Below, piece after piece: positions 35,145 to 45,173 of a stretch of DNA of 64,000 bases. The stretch is taken from positions 83,870-147,869 of the forward strand of contig NZ_JJMU01000065.1 of assembly GCF_000757725.1 (NCBI RefSeq). The letters run 5' to 3'. Within the stretch, counting starts at the first letter, position 1, and each line of letters begins with the position of its first letter. The notes beneath the pieces were generated by a model, which was given only the letters and a program-made list of their open reading frames with translations, was not told the DNA's origin and did no database searches. The DNA is from Sphingobacterium deserti (lineage in GTDB: Bacteria > Bacteroidota > Bacteroidia > Sphingobacteriales > Sphingobacteriaceae). The position numbers were made by a program, and so were the translations under genes.

Positions 35145-37556
35145 CTATTTCTTTGTTTTGGCCTTTGGAGCCGCTTTTTTTGCTGTCGTTTTTTTGGTGC
35201 TACTCTTCTTTGTGGCAGCGGTCTTGGTACCAGCTTTTTTTGCTGCTGCCGCCTTGCCCTTCGGATCAGCATCTGCCCATTTTAACACGTCTTCGTAGGT
35301 AATCTTTTCGATGTCTGTGCCCTTCGGTATCTTCACATTTTGTTTACCTAAACGAATGAAGGGTCCCCATCTGCCATTTTCGATTTGAGCCTCCGCATTC
35401 TCTTCAAACACACGGATAACTTTCTCTATATCTTTCTGACGCTTTTCTTTAATAATTTGGACAGCCTCCTCTTCGGAAACATCCATTGGATCCATTCCTT
35501 TCGGAAGGGAATAAAAAGCACTCGCGTGCCTAATGTAAGGCCCGAAACGGCCTATGGCGACCGTCATCTCTTTTTCTTCAAACTCACCCACTTTTTTAGG
35601 AAGTTTAAAAAGATCCATGGCCTCTTCGAAGGTAATTGTTTCGATCATCTGACCTTTCCGCAAAGAGGCGAAACGAGGTTTTTCTTCATCATCCGCGCTT
35701 CCTATTTGCACCAGTGGTCCAAATCTTCCCACGCGCACCGTAACAGGCTTTCCTGAAGCCGGATCAACGCCCAGCTCCCGTTCGTGGCTGGCTCGGTCAG
35801 CATTTTCGAGTGTGTCTTGAATACCGTCGTGGAAAGGGCCATAAAATGCTTTAAGCATTTCGGTCCACTCTTTATCGCCCTGCGCAATTTCATCAAATTC
35901 CTTTTCCACCTTTGCGGTAAAATGGTAGTCGATAATGTCGTTGAAGTGTTCCACCAAGAAATCGTTGACCAACACACCAATATCTGTTGGAAACATTTTG
36001 GAACGCTCTGCGCCAGTAGTTTCTGTTTTCAATTGTTCTATGACTTGGCCAGCATCCATAGCGAGCACGGTATACTGCCGTTCCCTACCATCACGATCTT
36101 CCTTTACCACATAGCCCCGATTTTGAATTGTCGAAATTGTTGGAGCATACGTTGATGGTCGGCCTATGCCTAATTCTTCTAGCTTTTTAACGAGGGATGC
36201 TTCGGTATAACGCGCCGGAGGTCTTGAGAACCGCTCGGTAGCGTTCATATCCTTCAGGTTGAGCTCTTGCCCTTTTTCTAGCGGCGGAAGCAATGCATTA
36301 TCGCCCTCTTGGTCTTGTCCAACATCACTGTCTTCGTCTGAAGACTCCATGTATACCTTAAGGAAGCCGTCAAATTTCATGATCTCGCCTGTAGCAACTA
36401 GGTTCTCTGTTCTGGTGGAGATATTGATCTTTGCGGTTGTTTTCTCAAATTCGGCTTCGCTCATTTGGGAAGCGATAGCACGCTTCCATATTAATTCGTA
36501 TAGCCTGCGTTCCGCATTATCGCCCTCTACACTGTGTTGCGAGAAATAGGTTGGTCGTATAGCTTCGTGAGCTTCTTGCGCGCCTGCTGACTTTGTTTTG
36601 TAGCGGCGAAGTTTGTGATAGCGATCACCATAAGCTTTTACAATTTCCTCTTCAGCTGCTGCGATGGCCGTGTCGCTTAAGTTTACAGAATCTGTCCGCA
36701 TGTAGGTGATACGCCCGGCTTCATATAGTCGCTGCGCGACTTGCATGGTGCGTGCTACCGAGAAGCCTAATTTACGGCTCGCTTCCTGTTGCAACGTAGA
36801 TGTTGTAAATGGTGCGGAAGGTGAACGTTTAGCCGGCTTTTTCTCTAAGGAAGAGATGTCGAATGAGGCTTTCAAGCAATCCTGTAAGAATTGCATAGCA
36901 TCTTCTTTCTTCTCAAATCTATGCGGTAGCTCTGCTTTGAACTGCTCTTTACCCTTTCCGGTCGTAAACTGCGCTACAATCTTAAATGATGCTTCGGCTT
37001 GGAATCTGTTAATATCTCGCTCACGCTCCACAATCAAACGAACAGCGACGGATTGTACACGTCCTGCAGACAAGGATGGCTTCACTTTTTTCCACAATAC
37101 CGGGGAAAGTTCAAAACCTACCAATCGATCGAGTACGCGGCGCGCCTGCTGTGCATTAACTAAATTAAAATCAATCTTTCTGGGTTGGTCAATTGCTTTT
37201 AGTATTGCAGGCTTTGTAATTTCATGAAAAACGATACGCTTCGTTTTACTATCATTCAATGCGAGTGTTTCATATAGATGCCAAGAAATCGCTTCTCCCT
37301 CACGGTCCTCATCGGATGCTAGCCAAACCATCTCGGCATCCTTCGCAAGTTTCTTTAACTCACTGACTACCGACTTTTTATCTGAAGGAACCTCATATTT
37401 TTGTTCAAAATTATTTTCGGTATCAATAGCGTCATCGGTTTTTACCAAATCGCGGATATGACCGTAACTGGACTTCACCAAAAAGTCCTTTCCTAGATAT
37501 CCTTCTATTGTTTTGGCTTTCGCCGGCGACTCTACTATCAATAAATTTTTTGCCAT
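35145..37556 (-). CDS. topA: DNA topoisomerase I
   Basis: An 803-aa type IA topoisomerase that relaxes negative supercoils. The Toprim domain is at the N-terminus (VESPAKAKTIEGYL, ASDEDREGEAI). The active-site Tyr285 is in RITYMRTDS. The C-terminal part has zinc-free topoisomerase repeats (GRFGPYIRHA, NGRWGPFIRLGKQN) and ends in a lysine-rich tail (KKTTAKKAAPKAKTKK), probably for DNA binding or elongation contacts. It heads the topA-hypothetical-cmk unit. Confidence 0.98.
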   Translation of the reverse strand: MAKNLLIVESPAKAKTIEGYLGKDFLVKSSYGHIRDLVKTDDAIDTENNFEQKYEVPSDKKSVVSELKKLAKDAEMVWLASDEDREGEAISWHLYETLALNDSKTKRIVFHEITKPAILKAIDQPRKIDFNLVNAQQARRVLDRLVGFELSPVLWKKVKPSLSAGRVQSVAVRLIVERERDINRFQAEASFKIVAQFTTGKGKEQFKAELPHRFEKKEDAMQFLQDCLKASFDISSLEKKPAKRSPSAPFTTSTLQQEASRKLGFSVARTMQVAQRLYEAGRITYMRTDSVNLSDTAIAAAEEEIVKAYGDRYHKLRRYKTKSAGAQEAHEAIRPTYFSQHSVEGDNAERRLYELIWKRAIASQMSEAEFEKTTAKINISTRTENLVATGEIMKFDGFLKVYMESSDEDSDVGQDQEGDNALLPPLEKGQELNLKDMNATERFSRPPARYTEASLVKKLEELGIGRPSTYAPTISTIQNRGYVVKEDRDGRERQYTVLAMDAGQVIEQLKTETTGAERSKMFPTDIGVLVNDFLVEHFNDIIDYHFTAKVEKEFDEIAQGDKEWTEMLKAFYGPFHDGIQDTLENADRASHERELGVDPASGKPVTVRVGRFGPLVQIGSADDEEKPRFASLRKGQMIETITFEEAMDLFKLPKKVGEFEEKEMTVAIGRFGPYIRHASAFYSLPKGMDPMDVSEEEAVQIIKEKRQKDIEKVIRVFEENAEAQIENGRWGPFIRLGKQNVKIPKGTDIEKITYEDVLKWADADPKGKAAAAKKAGTKTAATKKSSTKKTTAKKAAPKAKTKK

Positions 37557-37650
37557 CTATAAATTGAATGATTTTTGCAAATAAAGCTATTTCAAAATGG
37601 AATGACAATACTTTTCGTCACTTCCTCCAAAAAACATGGATAACCTTCCT

Positions 37651-38505
37651 CTAAACAAGAAAGATAATATCCAATAAATAAAACCCTGCGAAAATGGCGG
37701 AGGCTATCCCATTTGTCGTCATAAAAGCACGATTTACACGTGTCAAATCTGTTGGCGATACAATGCGATGCTGATAAATAAGTAGTGCACCATAAAACAA
37801 TACTCCCGCATAATAAAACCAGCTCACATGGATATAAAACGCAGGTAACAGCACGAAAAGGAAAGACAGCACGTGTAATCCTTCCGAAATTCGTAATGCC
37901 TTTCGGCCGCCAAAGTAAGCAGGAATCGAATTGAGTTTGTTTTGTCTATCAAACTCTTCATCTTGTAATGCATAAATTATGTCAAAACCACCTGACCAGC
38001 ACATTACAGCAAATCCAAATAGTACAGGCACGACCGCGAATTGATTTGTTACCACCAAATAGGCTCCAATTGGTGCAAGCCCAAGACCTATTCCAAGTAC
38101 CAAATGGCATAGCGGTGTGATACGTTTAGTATAGCTATAAAATAATACCACAAATAATGCTACTGGAGATAACATTAAACATAAGGTATTGATGAAATAA
38201 GTAGATATAATGAATACTAAGCAATTAACGATTGTGAACGACAACGCACTTCGAGCCGTGATCTTTCCTGCAGGAATGTCGCGCATTGCAGTACGCGGAT
38301 TTGCAGCATCAATATCTCGATCGAGGTAACGGTTAAAAGCCATAGCAGCATTTCGTGCGGTAACCATGCATACGAGCATTAATAGCAGTTTTTTCCAATC
38401 AAACTGGTGGTCAGTCGTTTGCAACGCAAGAAAAAAACCAATGATTGCAAAGGGTAATGCAAAGATACTATGTGCAAAAAGCACCAAGGAAAGGTACTTT
38501 TTCAT
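37651..38505 (-). CDS. ubiA: UbiA-family prenyltransferase
   Basis: A 284-aa polytopic enzyme. The first aspartate-rich motif is in NRYLDRDIDAANPRT, and the second in the YALQDEEFDRQNKL loop. This fits 4-hydroxybenzoate or related polyprenyltransferases. Since Bacteroidota use menaquinone, the actual acceptor may be the MenA/MqnP-type substrate, and the symbol is by family only. The start ATG overlaps the engB stop (TGATG). Confidence 0.88.
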   Translation of the reverse strand: MKKYLSLVLFAHSIFALPFAIIGFFLALQTTDHQFDWKKLLLMLVCMVTARNAAMAFNRYLDRDIDAANPRTAMRDIPAGKITARSALSFTIVNCLVFIISTYFINTLCLMLSPVALFVVLFYSYTKRITPLCHLVLGIGLGLAPIGAYLVVTNQFAVVPVLFGFAVMCWSGGFDIIYALQDEEFDRQNKLNSIPAYFGGRKALRISEGLHVLSFLFVLLPAFYIHVSWFYYAGVLFYGALLIYQHRIVSPTDLTRVNRAFMTTNGIASAIFAGFYLLDIIFLV

Positions 38506-39125
38506 CAATGCGAGGGTGTTGTAGGGGCTTCAAAGTTTGTATTCACTTCATGAATCATTTGTAGTATCGCCTCTGTTCCGCTTTTCATTTCAGCAGATGT
38601 GATGAAATGGGCGGGAACTTCTTCAAACCATTTGGTTAAGGTCTTACGGAACTTGGCGACATTTTGGTCAGTTTTTACAGCAGACTGTTTATCGGCTTTT
38701 GTAAACACCAACTGAAATGGTAGCCCCTGCTCACCTAGCCAATAACAAAAGTCGACATCGATTTTTTGCGGCTCGTGCCTGCTATCTATTAGAACGAATA
38801 TGCATTGCAAATTTTCGCGCCTGGTAAGGTAAGCCCGGATAAATTTTTGCCACTCGGCCTTATTCTTTTTCGAGGTTTGCGCAAATCCATATCCTGGAAG
38901 ATCCACCAAATACCATTCATTATTGATAACAAAATGGTTGATGAGTTGCGTTTTTCCAGGTTTTTGGGATGTCTTTGCTAGCCCCTTTCTGTTCGTCAAA
39001 GCATTAATAAGGGACGATTTGCCCACGTTTGACCGGCCAATGAAAGCATACTCCGGCAACTGAGGCGGAGGCAATAGTTTTACTTCTGTATTACTACAAA
39101 CAAACTCTGCAGATTTTATGATCAT
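38505..39125 (-). CDS. engB: Ribosome biogenesis GTPase EngB (YihA/YsxC)
   Basis: A 206-aa TRAFAC GTPase required for 50S assembly. G1 is GRSNVGKSS (residues 30-38), G3 DLPGYG (75-80) and G4 TKAD. The longer frame begins with TTG, so I use ATG 39125. It overlaps ubiA by one base. Confidence 0.96.
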   Translation of the reverse strand: MIIKSAEFVCSNTEVKLLPPPQLPEYAFIGRSNVGKSSLINALTNRKGLAKTSQKPGKTQLINHFVINNEWYLVDLPGYGFAQTSKKNKAEWQKFIRAYLTRRENLQCIFVLIDSRHEPQKIDVDFCYWLGEQGLPFQLVFTKADKQSAVKTDQNVAKFRKTLTKWFEEVPAHFITSAEMKSGTEAILQMIHEVNTNFEAPTTPSH

Positions 39126-39229
39126 ACGCAAAGGTAAAGAATTCTCAAAGCTAAAAACAACTCCTTTTTTGAGGTGGAACTATTATTTTACAGTTTTTTT
39201 CACTTATTTTAGATAAAATTATACCCTCA

Positions 39230-40156
39230 ATGCTTGAAATTAAGAATATTGTAAAACAATACAGTAACCATTTGGCGCTAAATAATGTGTCCATCTCGGT
39301 ACCAAAAGGCAGTATTTTTGGACTCCTCGGCCCTAATGGTGCTGGCAAGACATCTCTTATCCGTATTATCAACCAAATCACAGCGCCAGATAGTGGCGAA
39401 ATTTTCTTCGACGGTGAGCCACTGAAGCCTAGGCATATCGAGCGGATCGGCTATCTACCCGAAGAGCGCGGACTGTATAAAAAAATGAAAATCGGTGAAC
39501 AAATGCTTTACTTAGCCCAGCTAAAGGGATTGAAGAAAGCTGATGCCGTTAGCCGAATCAAGTATTGGTTTGAAAAGCTTGACATGCAATCCTGGTGGGA
39601 TAAAAAAGTCGAAGATTTAAGTAAAGGTATGCAGCAGAAGGTTCAGTTTGTTGCTACAGTGCTTCATGAGCCTGATTTAATAATTTTGGACGAGCCTTTT
39701 TCGGGGTTTGACCCTGTAAACGCGCAGATTATACAGAAAGAGATACTGGAACTAAATCAGAAGGGCGCTACGATCATCTATTCCACGCACCGTATGGAAT
39801 CCGTTGAAGAACTTTGCGATTACATTGCCTTGATCAATAAGTCTGAAAAGGTTCTTGATGGCTCTGTATCTGCAATCAAGCGTTCTTACAAAAACCAAAC
39901 CTACATGATTGCCTACAAGGCTAAACCTGGTATAGATTTTCAGGCGACCGAAAATAGCTTATTTGAGATCGTAACCCATCAGGTGTTGTCTGAAGAAATG
40001 GAAATGACAGTACGTATTGCAGATGAGACGTCGCTGAATGATCTCTTGTTATTCTTAATAGAGAGGATCGAGATACACCAAGTCAGGGAAATTGTTCCAT
40101 CCATGCATGACATATTTATTGATAAAGTAACACAAATAAGCACGCCTCTACTTTAA
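39230..40156 (+). CDS. ABC transporter ATP-binding protein (NatA type)
   Basis: A 308-aa ATPase. Walker A is GPNGAGKTS near residue 37, the signature reads LSKGMQQK (a common variant in this subfamily), and Walker B with the catalytic Glu is LIILDEPFSGFDP. The C-terminal extension of about 80 residues is typical of NatA/CcmA-like exporters. The permease gene follows after 6 nt. Substrate unknown; sodium, drugs or lipids are options. Confidence 0.93.
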   Translation: MLEIKNIVKQYSNHLALNNVSISVPKGSIFGLLGPNGAGKTSLIRIINQITAPDSGEIFFDGEPLKPRHIERIGYLPEERGLYKKMKIGEQMLYLAQLKGLKKADAVSRIKYWFEKLDMQSWWDKKVEDLSKGMQQKVQFVATVLHEPDLIILDEPFSGFDPVNAQIIQKEILELNQKGATIIYSTHRMESVEELCDYIALINKSEKVLDGSVSAIKRSYKNQTYMIAYKAKPGIDFQATENSLFEIVTHQVLSEEMEMTVRIADETSLNDLLLFLIERIEIHQVREIVPSMHDIFIDKVTQISTPLL

Positions 40157-40162
40157 ACCATC

Positions 40163-41473
40163 ATGAATAAAATTCCATTAATCATACAACGCGAATATTT
40201 CAGCAGAGTGAAAAAGAAATCTTTTTTACTTACTACGTTTTTGGTGCCGCTCTTCTTTATAGGAATGTACGTAGGAATCTTCTACCTGACTAAAAAAAGC
40301 TTTGATGATTCCCATTCGGTTGTCCATGTCGTTGATCAGCAAGGGACCGTTGCAGGATTGCTTAAGAGCAACAAAAATCTGACCTACACAACATCAAGCA
40401 TAGCTTTGCAAAAAGAGATTGAAAATCTTAAAAATGAGGAAGAAAAAACGAATATACTAATTGTACCCAGCGATTTTTATGAATCGCGCCGCGTGGAGCT
40501 ACTTTCATCGGGAAAGCCCAATATCACCACGCAAAATGAAGTTAAAGATCAGCTTAAAGAGATTATCCGTAACTCCGAGTATGAACGCTTAGGGTTGGAC
40601 GGAGAAAACATTAAAAAGATCGACGATACTATTCAAATCAGCGCAAAAGAGCTTGGAGAAGATGGCGATGCCAAAGAAAGTCATACCGAAGTTGCGATGG
40701 GAATTGCAATGGCGCTATCTGTACTTGTCTATCTTTCCCTGTTTTTATACGGTGCGCAAGTGATGCGCGGTATTATTGAAGAGAAGACAAGTCGTATCGT
40801 TGAGGTCATTATTTCTTCCGTGAAACCATTTCAATTGATGATGGGCAAGATCATTGGGATTGGCCTTGTCGGTCTAACACAATTTTTGCTTTGGCTCGTG
40901 TTGACATTCGCGCTCACTAGTGTTGCGACGACATTAATCTTTGATCAACAGGATCTCAGCGCGCAGGCCGCTGCCCAATCGCTGCAAGGCGGAAACGGTG
41001 CCGCGGCGGCACAAGGCATGGACTTCTTAAACGCGCTTCAATCTATAAACGTGACGGAATTGCTGGTTTGTTTTTTCCTCTTTTTTATGGGTGGATATTT
41101 CCTCTATAGTGCATTGTTTGCCGCAGTTGGTTCAGCGGTGGATAGCGAGACCGAAGCGACACAATTTACGATGCCTATCACGATGCCTTTGCTGCTTACC
41201 TACATCCTATCATTTGGCGTTTTAGTTAATGATCCGAACGGAACCATCGCCACTTGGTTGAGCTTTATTCCATTTACTTCTCCTATTGCGATGCTGGTGC
41301 GGGTGCCTTTCGGTGTTCCGACCTGGCAAATAGCAGTTTCGTTGGTCATTTTAATTGCTGGATTCTTATTTACGACGTGGGTAGCGGGCCGTATTTACAA
41401 AACGGGCATATTGATGTATGGAAAAAAAGCTAGCTTTAAAGAACTTATTAAATGGTTTAAATATAAAAGTTAA
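40163..41473 (+). CDS. ABC transporter permease (NatB type)
   Basis: A 436-aa ABC-2 permease. One TM helix near residues 20-42 is followed by a large extracytoplasmic domain (about 45-175) and five further helices, the NatB/YhaP arrangement. The EEKTSRIVEVIISSVKPFQLMMGKIIG stretch is the conserved coupling segment. An Ala/Gln-rich insert at about 272-290 is unusual but probably a loop. It forms an exporter with the preceding ATPase. Confidence 0.92.
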   Translation: MNKIPLIIQREYFSRVKKKSFLLTTFLVPLFFIGMYVGIFYLTKKSFDDSHSVVHVVDQQGTVAGLLKSNKNLTYTTSSIALQKEIENLKNEEEKTNILIVPSDFYESRRVELLSSGKPNITTQNEVKDQLKEIIRNSEYERLGLDGENIKKIDDTIQISAKELGEDGDAKESHTEVAMGIAMALSVLVYLSLFLYGAQVMRGIIEEKTSRIVEVIISSVKPFQLMMGKIIGIGLVGLTQFLLWLVLTFALTSVATTLIFDQQDLSAQAAAQSLQGGNGAAAAQGMDFLNALQSINVTELLVCFFLFFMGGYFLYSALFAAVGSAVDSETEATQFTMPITMPLLLTYILSFGVLVNDPNGTIATWLSFIPFTSPIAMLVRVPFGVPTWQIAVSLVILIAGFLFTTWVAGRIYKTGILMYGKKASFKELIKWFKYKS

Positions 41474-41505
41474 TATATTTACCTTCATTAATTAATATCG
41501 AAACA

Positions 41506-41916
41506 ATGGCAACAACTTACGATGCAACTAACAAAAAATCCGGAACATTTAAAAAAGTGTTGGGCTGGATTATCGTCGTGCTATTACTGTGTGCTGGCGG
41601 ATATGTATACTATCGTTATTACTTTGTTTTTGGCGAAGGCGTCAAATCTGGATACCTTAACTATGCTGTCAAGAAAGGGAACGTTTTCAAAACATATGAA
41701 GGCAAATTGATTCAGGAAGGGTTTGGCAGCTCAAAGGTAGGTACCGGTATATCCAGTAATGAATTTGAGTTTTCTATAGTGAGTGACTCGATTTTTAATG
41801 TGTTAGAAGTAAACAGTGGGAAGTATTTCGACCTTCACTACAAGGAGTATCACGGTATTTTGCCTTGGAGGGGCAATACGCGCTACGTCGTAGATAAGGT
41901 CGTCAATATGAAGTAA
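41506..41916 (+). CDS. Small single-pass membrane protein, unknown function
   Basis: A 136-aa protein with one helix (VLGWIIVVLLLCAGGYVYY, about 18-37) and an extracytoplasmic or soluble C-terminal domain (GVKSGYLNYAVKKGNVFKTYEGKLIQEGF; EVNSGKYFDLHYKEYHGILPWRG). Similar proteins are widespread in Sphingobacteriaceae, sometimes mislabelled as dehydrogenases; I see no nucleotide-binding motif. 32 nt downstream of the permease gene, perhaps the same transcript. Confidence 0.82.
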   Translation: MATTYDATNKKSGTFKKVLGWIIVVLLLCAGGYVYYRYYFVFGEGVKSGYLNYAVKKGNVFKTYEGKLIQEGFGSSKVGTGISSNEFEFSIVSDSIFNVLEVNSGKYFDLHYKEYHGILPWRGNTRYVVDKVVNMK

Positions 41917-41945
41917 TGAGTCTGCGACATCGCGAACCATCTAGC

Positions 41946-41968
41946 TCATCCCCTTACACTCGGGATGA
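41946..41968. repeat. Short palindromic intergenic repeat
   Basis: TCATCCC (41946-41952) and GGGATGA (41962-41968) around a 9-nt loop. The wording resembles dispersed palindromes seen in Bacteroidota intergenic regions. Confidence 0.5.
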
Positions 41969-41988
41969 CACCTGAAAATTTCTAAACA

Positions 41989-42028
41989 TAAAATGCGCCA
42001 GACCTAAAGCCTTGGCGCATTTTATTTG
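41989..42028. terminator. Bidirectional terminator
   Basis: TAAAATGCGCCA (41989-42000) and TGGCGCATTTTA (42013-42024) form a perfect 12-bp stem with a 12-nt loop between the convergent ends of the small membrane protein and GH92 genes. Confidence 0.88.
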
Positions 42029-42063
42029 AACAGGTATTCCGGTGGGATAAATTATGTAAATAC

Positions 42064-44361
42064 CTATTGTAGTTTTTTGTTTGGTTTGCTGCTCATCACG
42101 AAGGTTAAGTTGCCTCCCGAAGCGATATCGGCATGCTTTATTTTATATTCTGCAAGCCTTTTCCCATTGAACAGCACTTCTTTTACATACACGTTCTTAG
42201 TCGACTGGTTCACAGCCTTGACTTCGAGAACTTTACCATCTGCAAGTGTTAACGTTGCCTGCTTGACGGCCGGGCTACCGAGCCAATACTCATCTCCTCC
42301 TGGACTAACCGGATAAAATCCTAACGTGCTAAACAAATACCAAGCGCTCATTTGCCCGCAATCATCATTCCCACCCAGGCCATCGTGTCCCGTATGGTAT
42401 TGGTTTTTAAGGATCATGCGAATACGCTCCTGCCCTTTCCACGCTATGCCCGCAAGATTGTGAAGGTACACCACATGATGCGCAGGCTCGTTGCCATGCA
42501 CATAATTTCCTATGATTCCTTCCCGAGTAATGTCCTCCGTATTTGCAAAGAACTTATCCGGAAGGTGCATCGTGAATAATGAATCCAGATAAACAGCTAG
42601 GCGTTTCTTCCCGCCCATTAGCTGTGTTAATCCCTCTGGATCATGGGGAACATACAAACTATAATTCCATGTATTACCTTCAATGAAGCCTTGACCGTGT
42701 GTTTCCAAAACGTCAAACTTCGCTCTGAAATTACCCTTTGAATCCTTCGGACGCATAAAACCGATACGGTCGTCAAACAGGTTTTTCCAATTCTCTGCTC
42801 GTTTAGAAAAGGTTTGGTAGGTATCTTGTTCGCCCAAGTGTTTCGCCAGCTGAGCGATACACCAGTCGTCATAAGCATATTCCAATGTATTGGAAACAGA
42901 GGTTCCAGAAAGCTCATCAGGCACATAGCCAAGATCGATGTATGGGCCAATACCTTCATAGCGCCTAGTGTTAGCCGTTTGCACACAGGCGGCTAATGCA
43001 GCTTTACCATCACCTTTATAAACACCCTTAATTATGGCATCAGCAATAACGGAAACCGCATGATAGCCACTCATACACCAATTATCGTTAGCGTAATGTG
43101 ACCAGATGGGAAGCATCTTTAATGTGCTTTGATCGTAATGTGCCATCATTGATGCGACCATATCTGCATTACGCTGAGGGTTTATCAGGTTCATATAAGG
43201 ATGGAACGCTCGAAACGTATCCCATAGCGAGAACGATGTGTAATTTACAAATCCCTCCGCTTTATGAATCTCCTGATCCAGCCCTTTATACTCGCCATTC
43301 ACATCCATATAAACCGTAGGCATCAACGCGGCATGGTACATAGCGGTGTAGAAATTTACATAATCATCTTTTTCTAACATGTCCACCTTGATCTTTTGCA
43401 ATTCAGCCTCCCACAACTGTTGGCCTGCTTTTTTTACTTTTTCAAAATCCCAATGTGGCACCTCTTCTTCCATATTTTGCAAAGCATTTCGCATGCTTAC
43501 GGGACTCAAGGCTACTTTCATCTGCACCTGCTCGGTATCAGCCACCGAAAAGTCGAAATGCATCTTCAGCTGTTTTCCCGCTAGATCTGGAAAATTATCT
43601 GTCTGATCAAACTTACGCCAGAATCCTTTGTAGGCTTGCTCTTTACCGTCATATTTTGCGCCGTAATTCTTGAATGGTTTTGAAAAGCGCATGGCGAAAT
43701 ATACCGTCCGCGTTCTCGCCCACCCGTTGCTTTGCATATATCCGGTGATTAAGCTGTCATTGACCACACGCACCACCGTCCATACGTTTTTATCGTCGTA
43801 GTTGTAAATGCCGGATTTTAGATCCACGATGATATGTGCATCATCCGTTTTTGGAAACGTGTAGCGATGGAAGCCCACACGATTTGTCGTGGTCATTTCA
43901 GCCAATACTCGTGGATCGTCTAAAAAGACTTTGTAATAGTTGGCTTCCGCGGTTTCTTTTGCATGATCAAATCGCGAACGATAGCCCTGATCAGGTTGGT
44001 CAGCGGTGCCCGGGTTAAGTTGCACCTTACCTACGGTTGGCATTACGGAGATATCACCAAGATCTGAATGGCCTGTCCCGCTAAAATGCGTATGGCTAAA
44101 GCCGACAATGGTTGGGTTTTTGTATTGATATCCCGCACAATATTGGTATACCTCGCCATTGTATTTACCATTTACAGCATACGGAATTGTATCTGTATCC
44201 GGGCTTAACTGAACCGCGCCAAAAGGCACCGTTGCTCCCGGAAAAGTATGCCCCATTTTTGCCGTTCCGATAATTGGCGACACATACTGCACGAGCTCAT
44301 TCTTTTGTGCGAATCCCAAAAATGGTAAAAATAATAGTACCCCTAAATTCTTTAATTTCAT
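42064..44361 (-). CDS. GH92 family glycosidase (alpha-1,2-mannosidase type)
   Basis: A 765-aa secreted enzyme. The signal peptide (MKLKNLGVLLFLPFLGFAQ) is followed by the family start VQYVSPIIGTAKMGHTFPGATVPFG. GH92 blocks include SLWDTFRAFHPYMNL, DWCIAQLAKHLG, EGNTWNYSLYVPHD, HGNEPAHHVVYLHN and GNDDCGQMSAWYLFSTLGFYPVSPG, with the acidic residues expected for calcium-dependent exo-mannosidases. ATG 44364 directly before gives the same protein with one more Met. It shares a strand with a secretory-protein gene and a second GH92, likely one cluster for mannose-containing glycans. Confidence 0.95.
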   Translation of the reverse strand: MKLKNLGVLLFLPFLGFAQKNELVQYVSPIIGTAKMGHTFPGATVPFGAVQLSPDTDTIPYAVNGKYNGEVYQYCAGYQYKNPTIVGFSHTHFSGTGHSDLGDISVMPTVGKVQLNPGTADQPDQGYRSRFDHAKETAEANYYKVFLDDPRVLAEMTTTNRVGFHRYTFPKTDDAHIIVDLKSGIYNYDDKNVWTVVRVVNDSLITGYMQSNGWARTRTVYFAMRFSKPFKNYGAKYDGKEQAYKGFWRKFDQTDNFPDLAGKQLKMHFDFSVADTEQVQMKVALSPVSMRNALQNMEEEVPHWDFEKVKKAGQQLWEAELQKIKVDMLEKDDYVNFYTAMYHAALMPTVYMDVNGEYKGLDQEIHKAEGFVNYTSFSLWDTFRAFHPYMNLINPQRNADMVASMMAHYDQSTLKMLPIWSHYANDNWCMSGYHAVSVIADAIIKGVYKGDGKAALAACVQTANTRRYEGIGPYIDLGYVPDELSGTSVSNTLEYAYDDWCIAQLAKHLGEQDTYQTFSKRAENWKNLFDDRIGFMRPKDSKGNFRAKFDVLETHGQGFIEGNTWNYSLYVPHDPEGLTQLMGGKKRLAVYLDSLFTMHLPDKFFANTEDITREGIIGNYVHGNEPAHHVVYLHNLAGIAWKGQERIRMILKNQYHTGHDGLGGNDDCGQMSAWYLFSTLGFYPVSPGGDEYWLGSPAVKQATLTLADGKVLEVKAVNQSTKNVYVKEVLFNGKRLAEYKIKHADIASGGNLTFVMSSKPNKKLQ

Positions 44362-44443
44362 CATATCTAATTTTACAAAGAAGACCAAATTGAAGCTGTT
44401 TACACCCCAATTCGGTCTCTTTACACGAACTTAATCATTATTT

Positions 44444-45151
44444 TTAAATGGCAGGATTTGCCTTGTAGCTGTCCCAAAGTGCATCTAACGACTTCCCTGT
44501 TTGCTTTTCCCAAAAGGAGTTATCGTATTTCTTTTCGCGCATAGCCTTGTCTAGTTTTACCATCGTTCCTTTCTTAACCTTTGTTTCTAACCAATAGAAA
44601 AATCGAGCGGTAATTCTATAGGCATTCTCGTAATGGTGTTCCGGCTTTAAATCAGGCAATTTCCAGTTTGCGCCTGCATTATCCACGCCGTCCACAAAGC
44701 GCACATAATCTGCTATTCCTTCTGTGATCCAGCCCGGCCCTGCATTTGCAGGGTATGCTTGAACCAAATGCATGCCTTCATGTGTGACGATGTCAATGTC
44801 TCCGGGGTTTTTCTTAAACCATTCTGGATTAAATCGTATGACGCCGCCACCTGCAGCTGCAATGCCATTATAATCCGGATCCATTACAAAAACTACCTTA
44901 TTTATCGCTTGCTTATTGTATTTCTTCGCTAGCTGAGGGTAAGTTTTGAAGAAGGTATCCATTAATCGTTGCTTTACAACAGCATCAAATTCCTTTGCCT
45001 TGTCGATATAGACAAGGCTATATTTCCCTTTTGTCAATGTGTCTACAGAGACCGCGACTTCTATGTCTTTGTCTAGACGACTCCATTTGTCTTGCGCATT
45101 AGCAAAAAAAGTTAGTCCACTCAGAAAAGCAGTAAAAAAAAGTTTTTTCAT
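44444..45151 (-). CDS. Basic secretory protein-family putative metalloprotease
   Basis: A 235-aa protein with a signal peptide (cleavage after FFANAQ). The zinc-site motif HEGMH gives His124, Glu125 and His128, with Glu144 in WITEGIADY as third ligand, the gluzincin layout of plant and bacterial basic secretory proteins. It sits between two GH92 genes (22 nt after the upstream one), so it may work on the protein part of mannosylated glycoproteins; this is inference. Confidence 0.9.
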   Translation of the reverse strand: MKKLFFTAFLSGLTFFANAQDKWSRLDKDIEVAVSVDTLTKGKYSLVYIDKAKEFDAVVKQRLMDTFFKTYPQLAKKYNKQAINKVVFVMDPDYNGIAAAGGGVIRFNPEWFKKNPGDIDIVTHEGMHLVQAYPANAGPGWITEGIADYVRFVDGVDNAGANWKLPDLKPEHHYENAYRITARFFYWLETKVKKGTMVKLDKAMREKKYDNSFWEKQTGKSLDALWDSYKANPAI

Positions 45152-45173
45152 TATATATCTATTTGTACACTAA

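Noticed and set aside
36706..37227. 173-codon antisense ORF within topA
   Set aside because: A reading-frame shadow of topA with no independent features; topA is intact.
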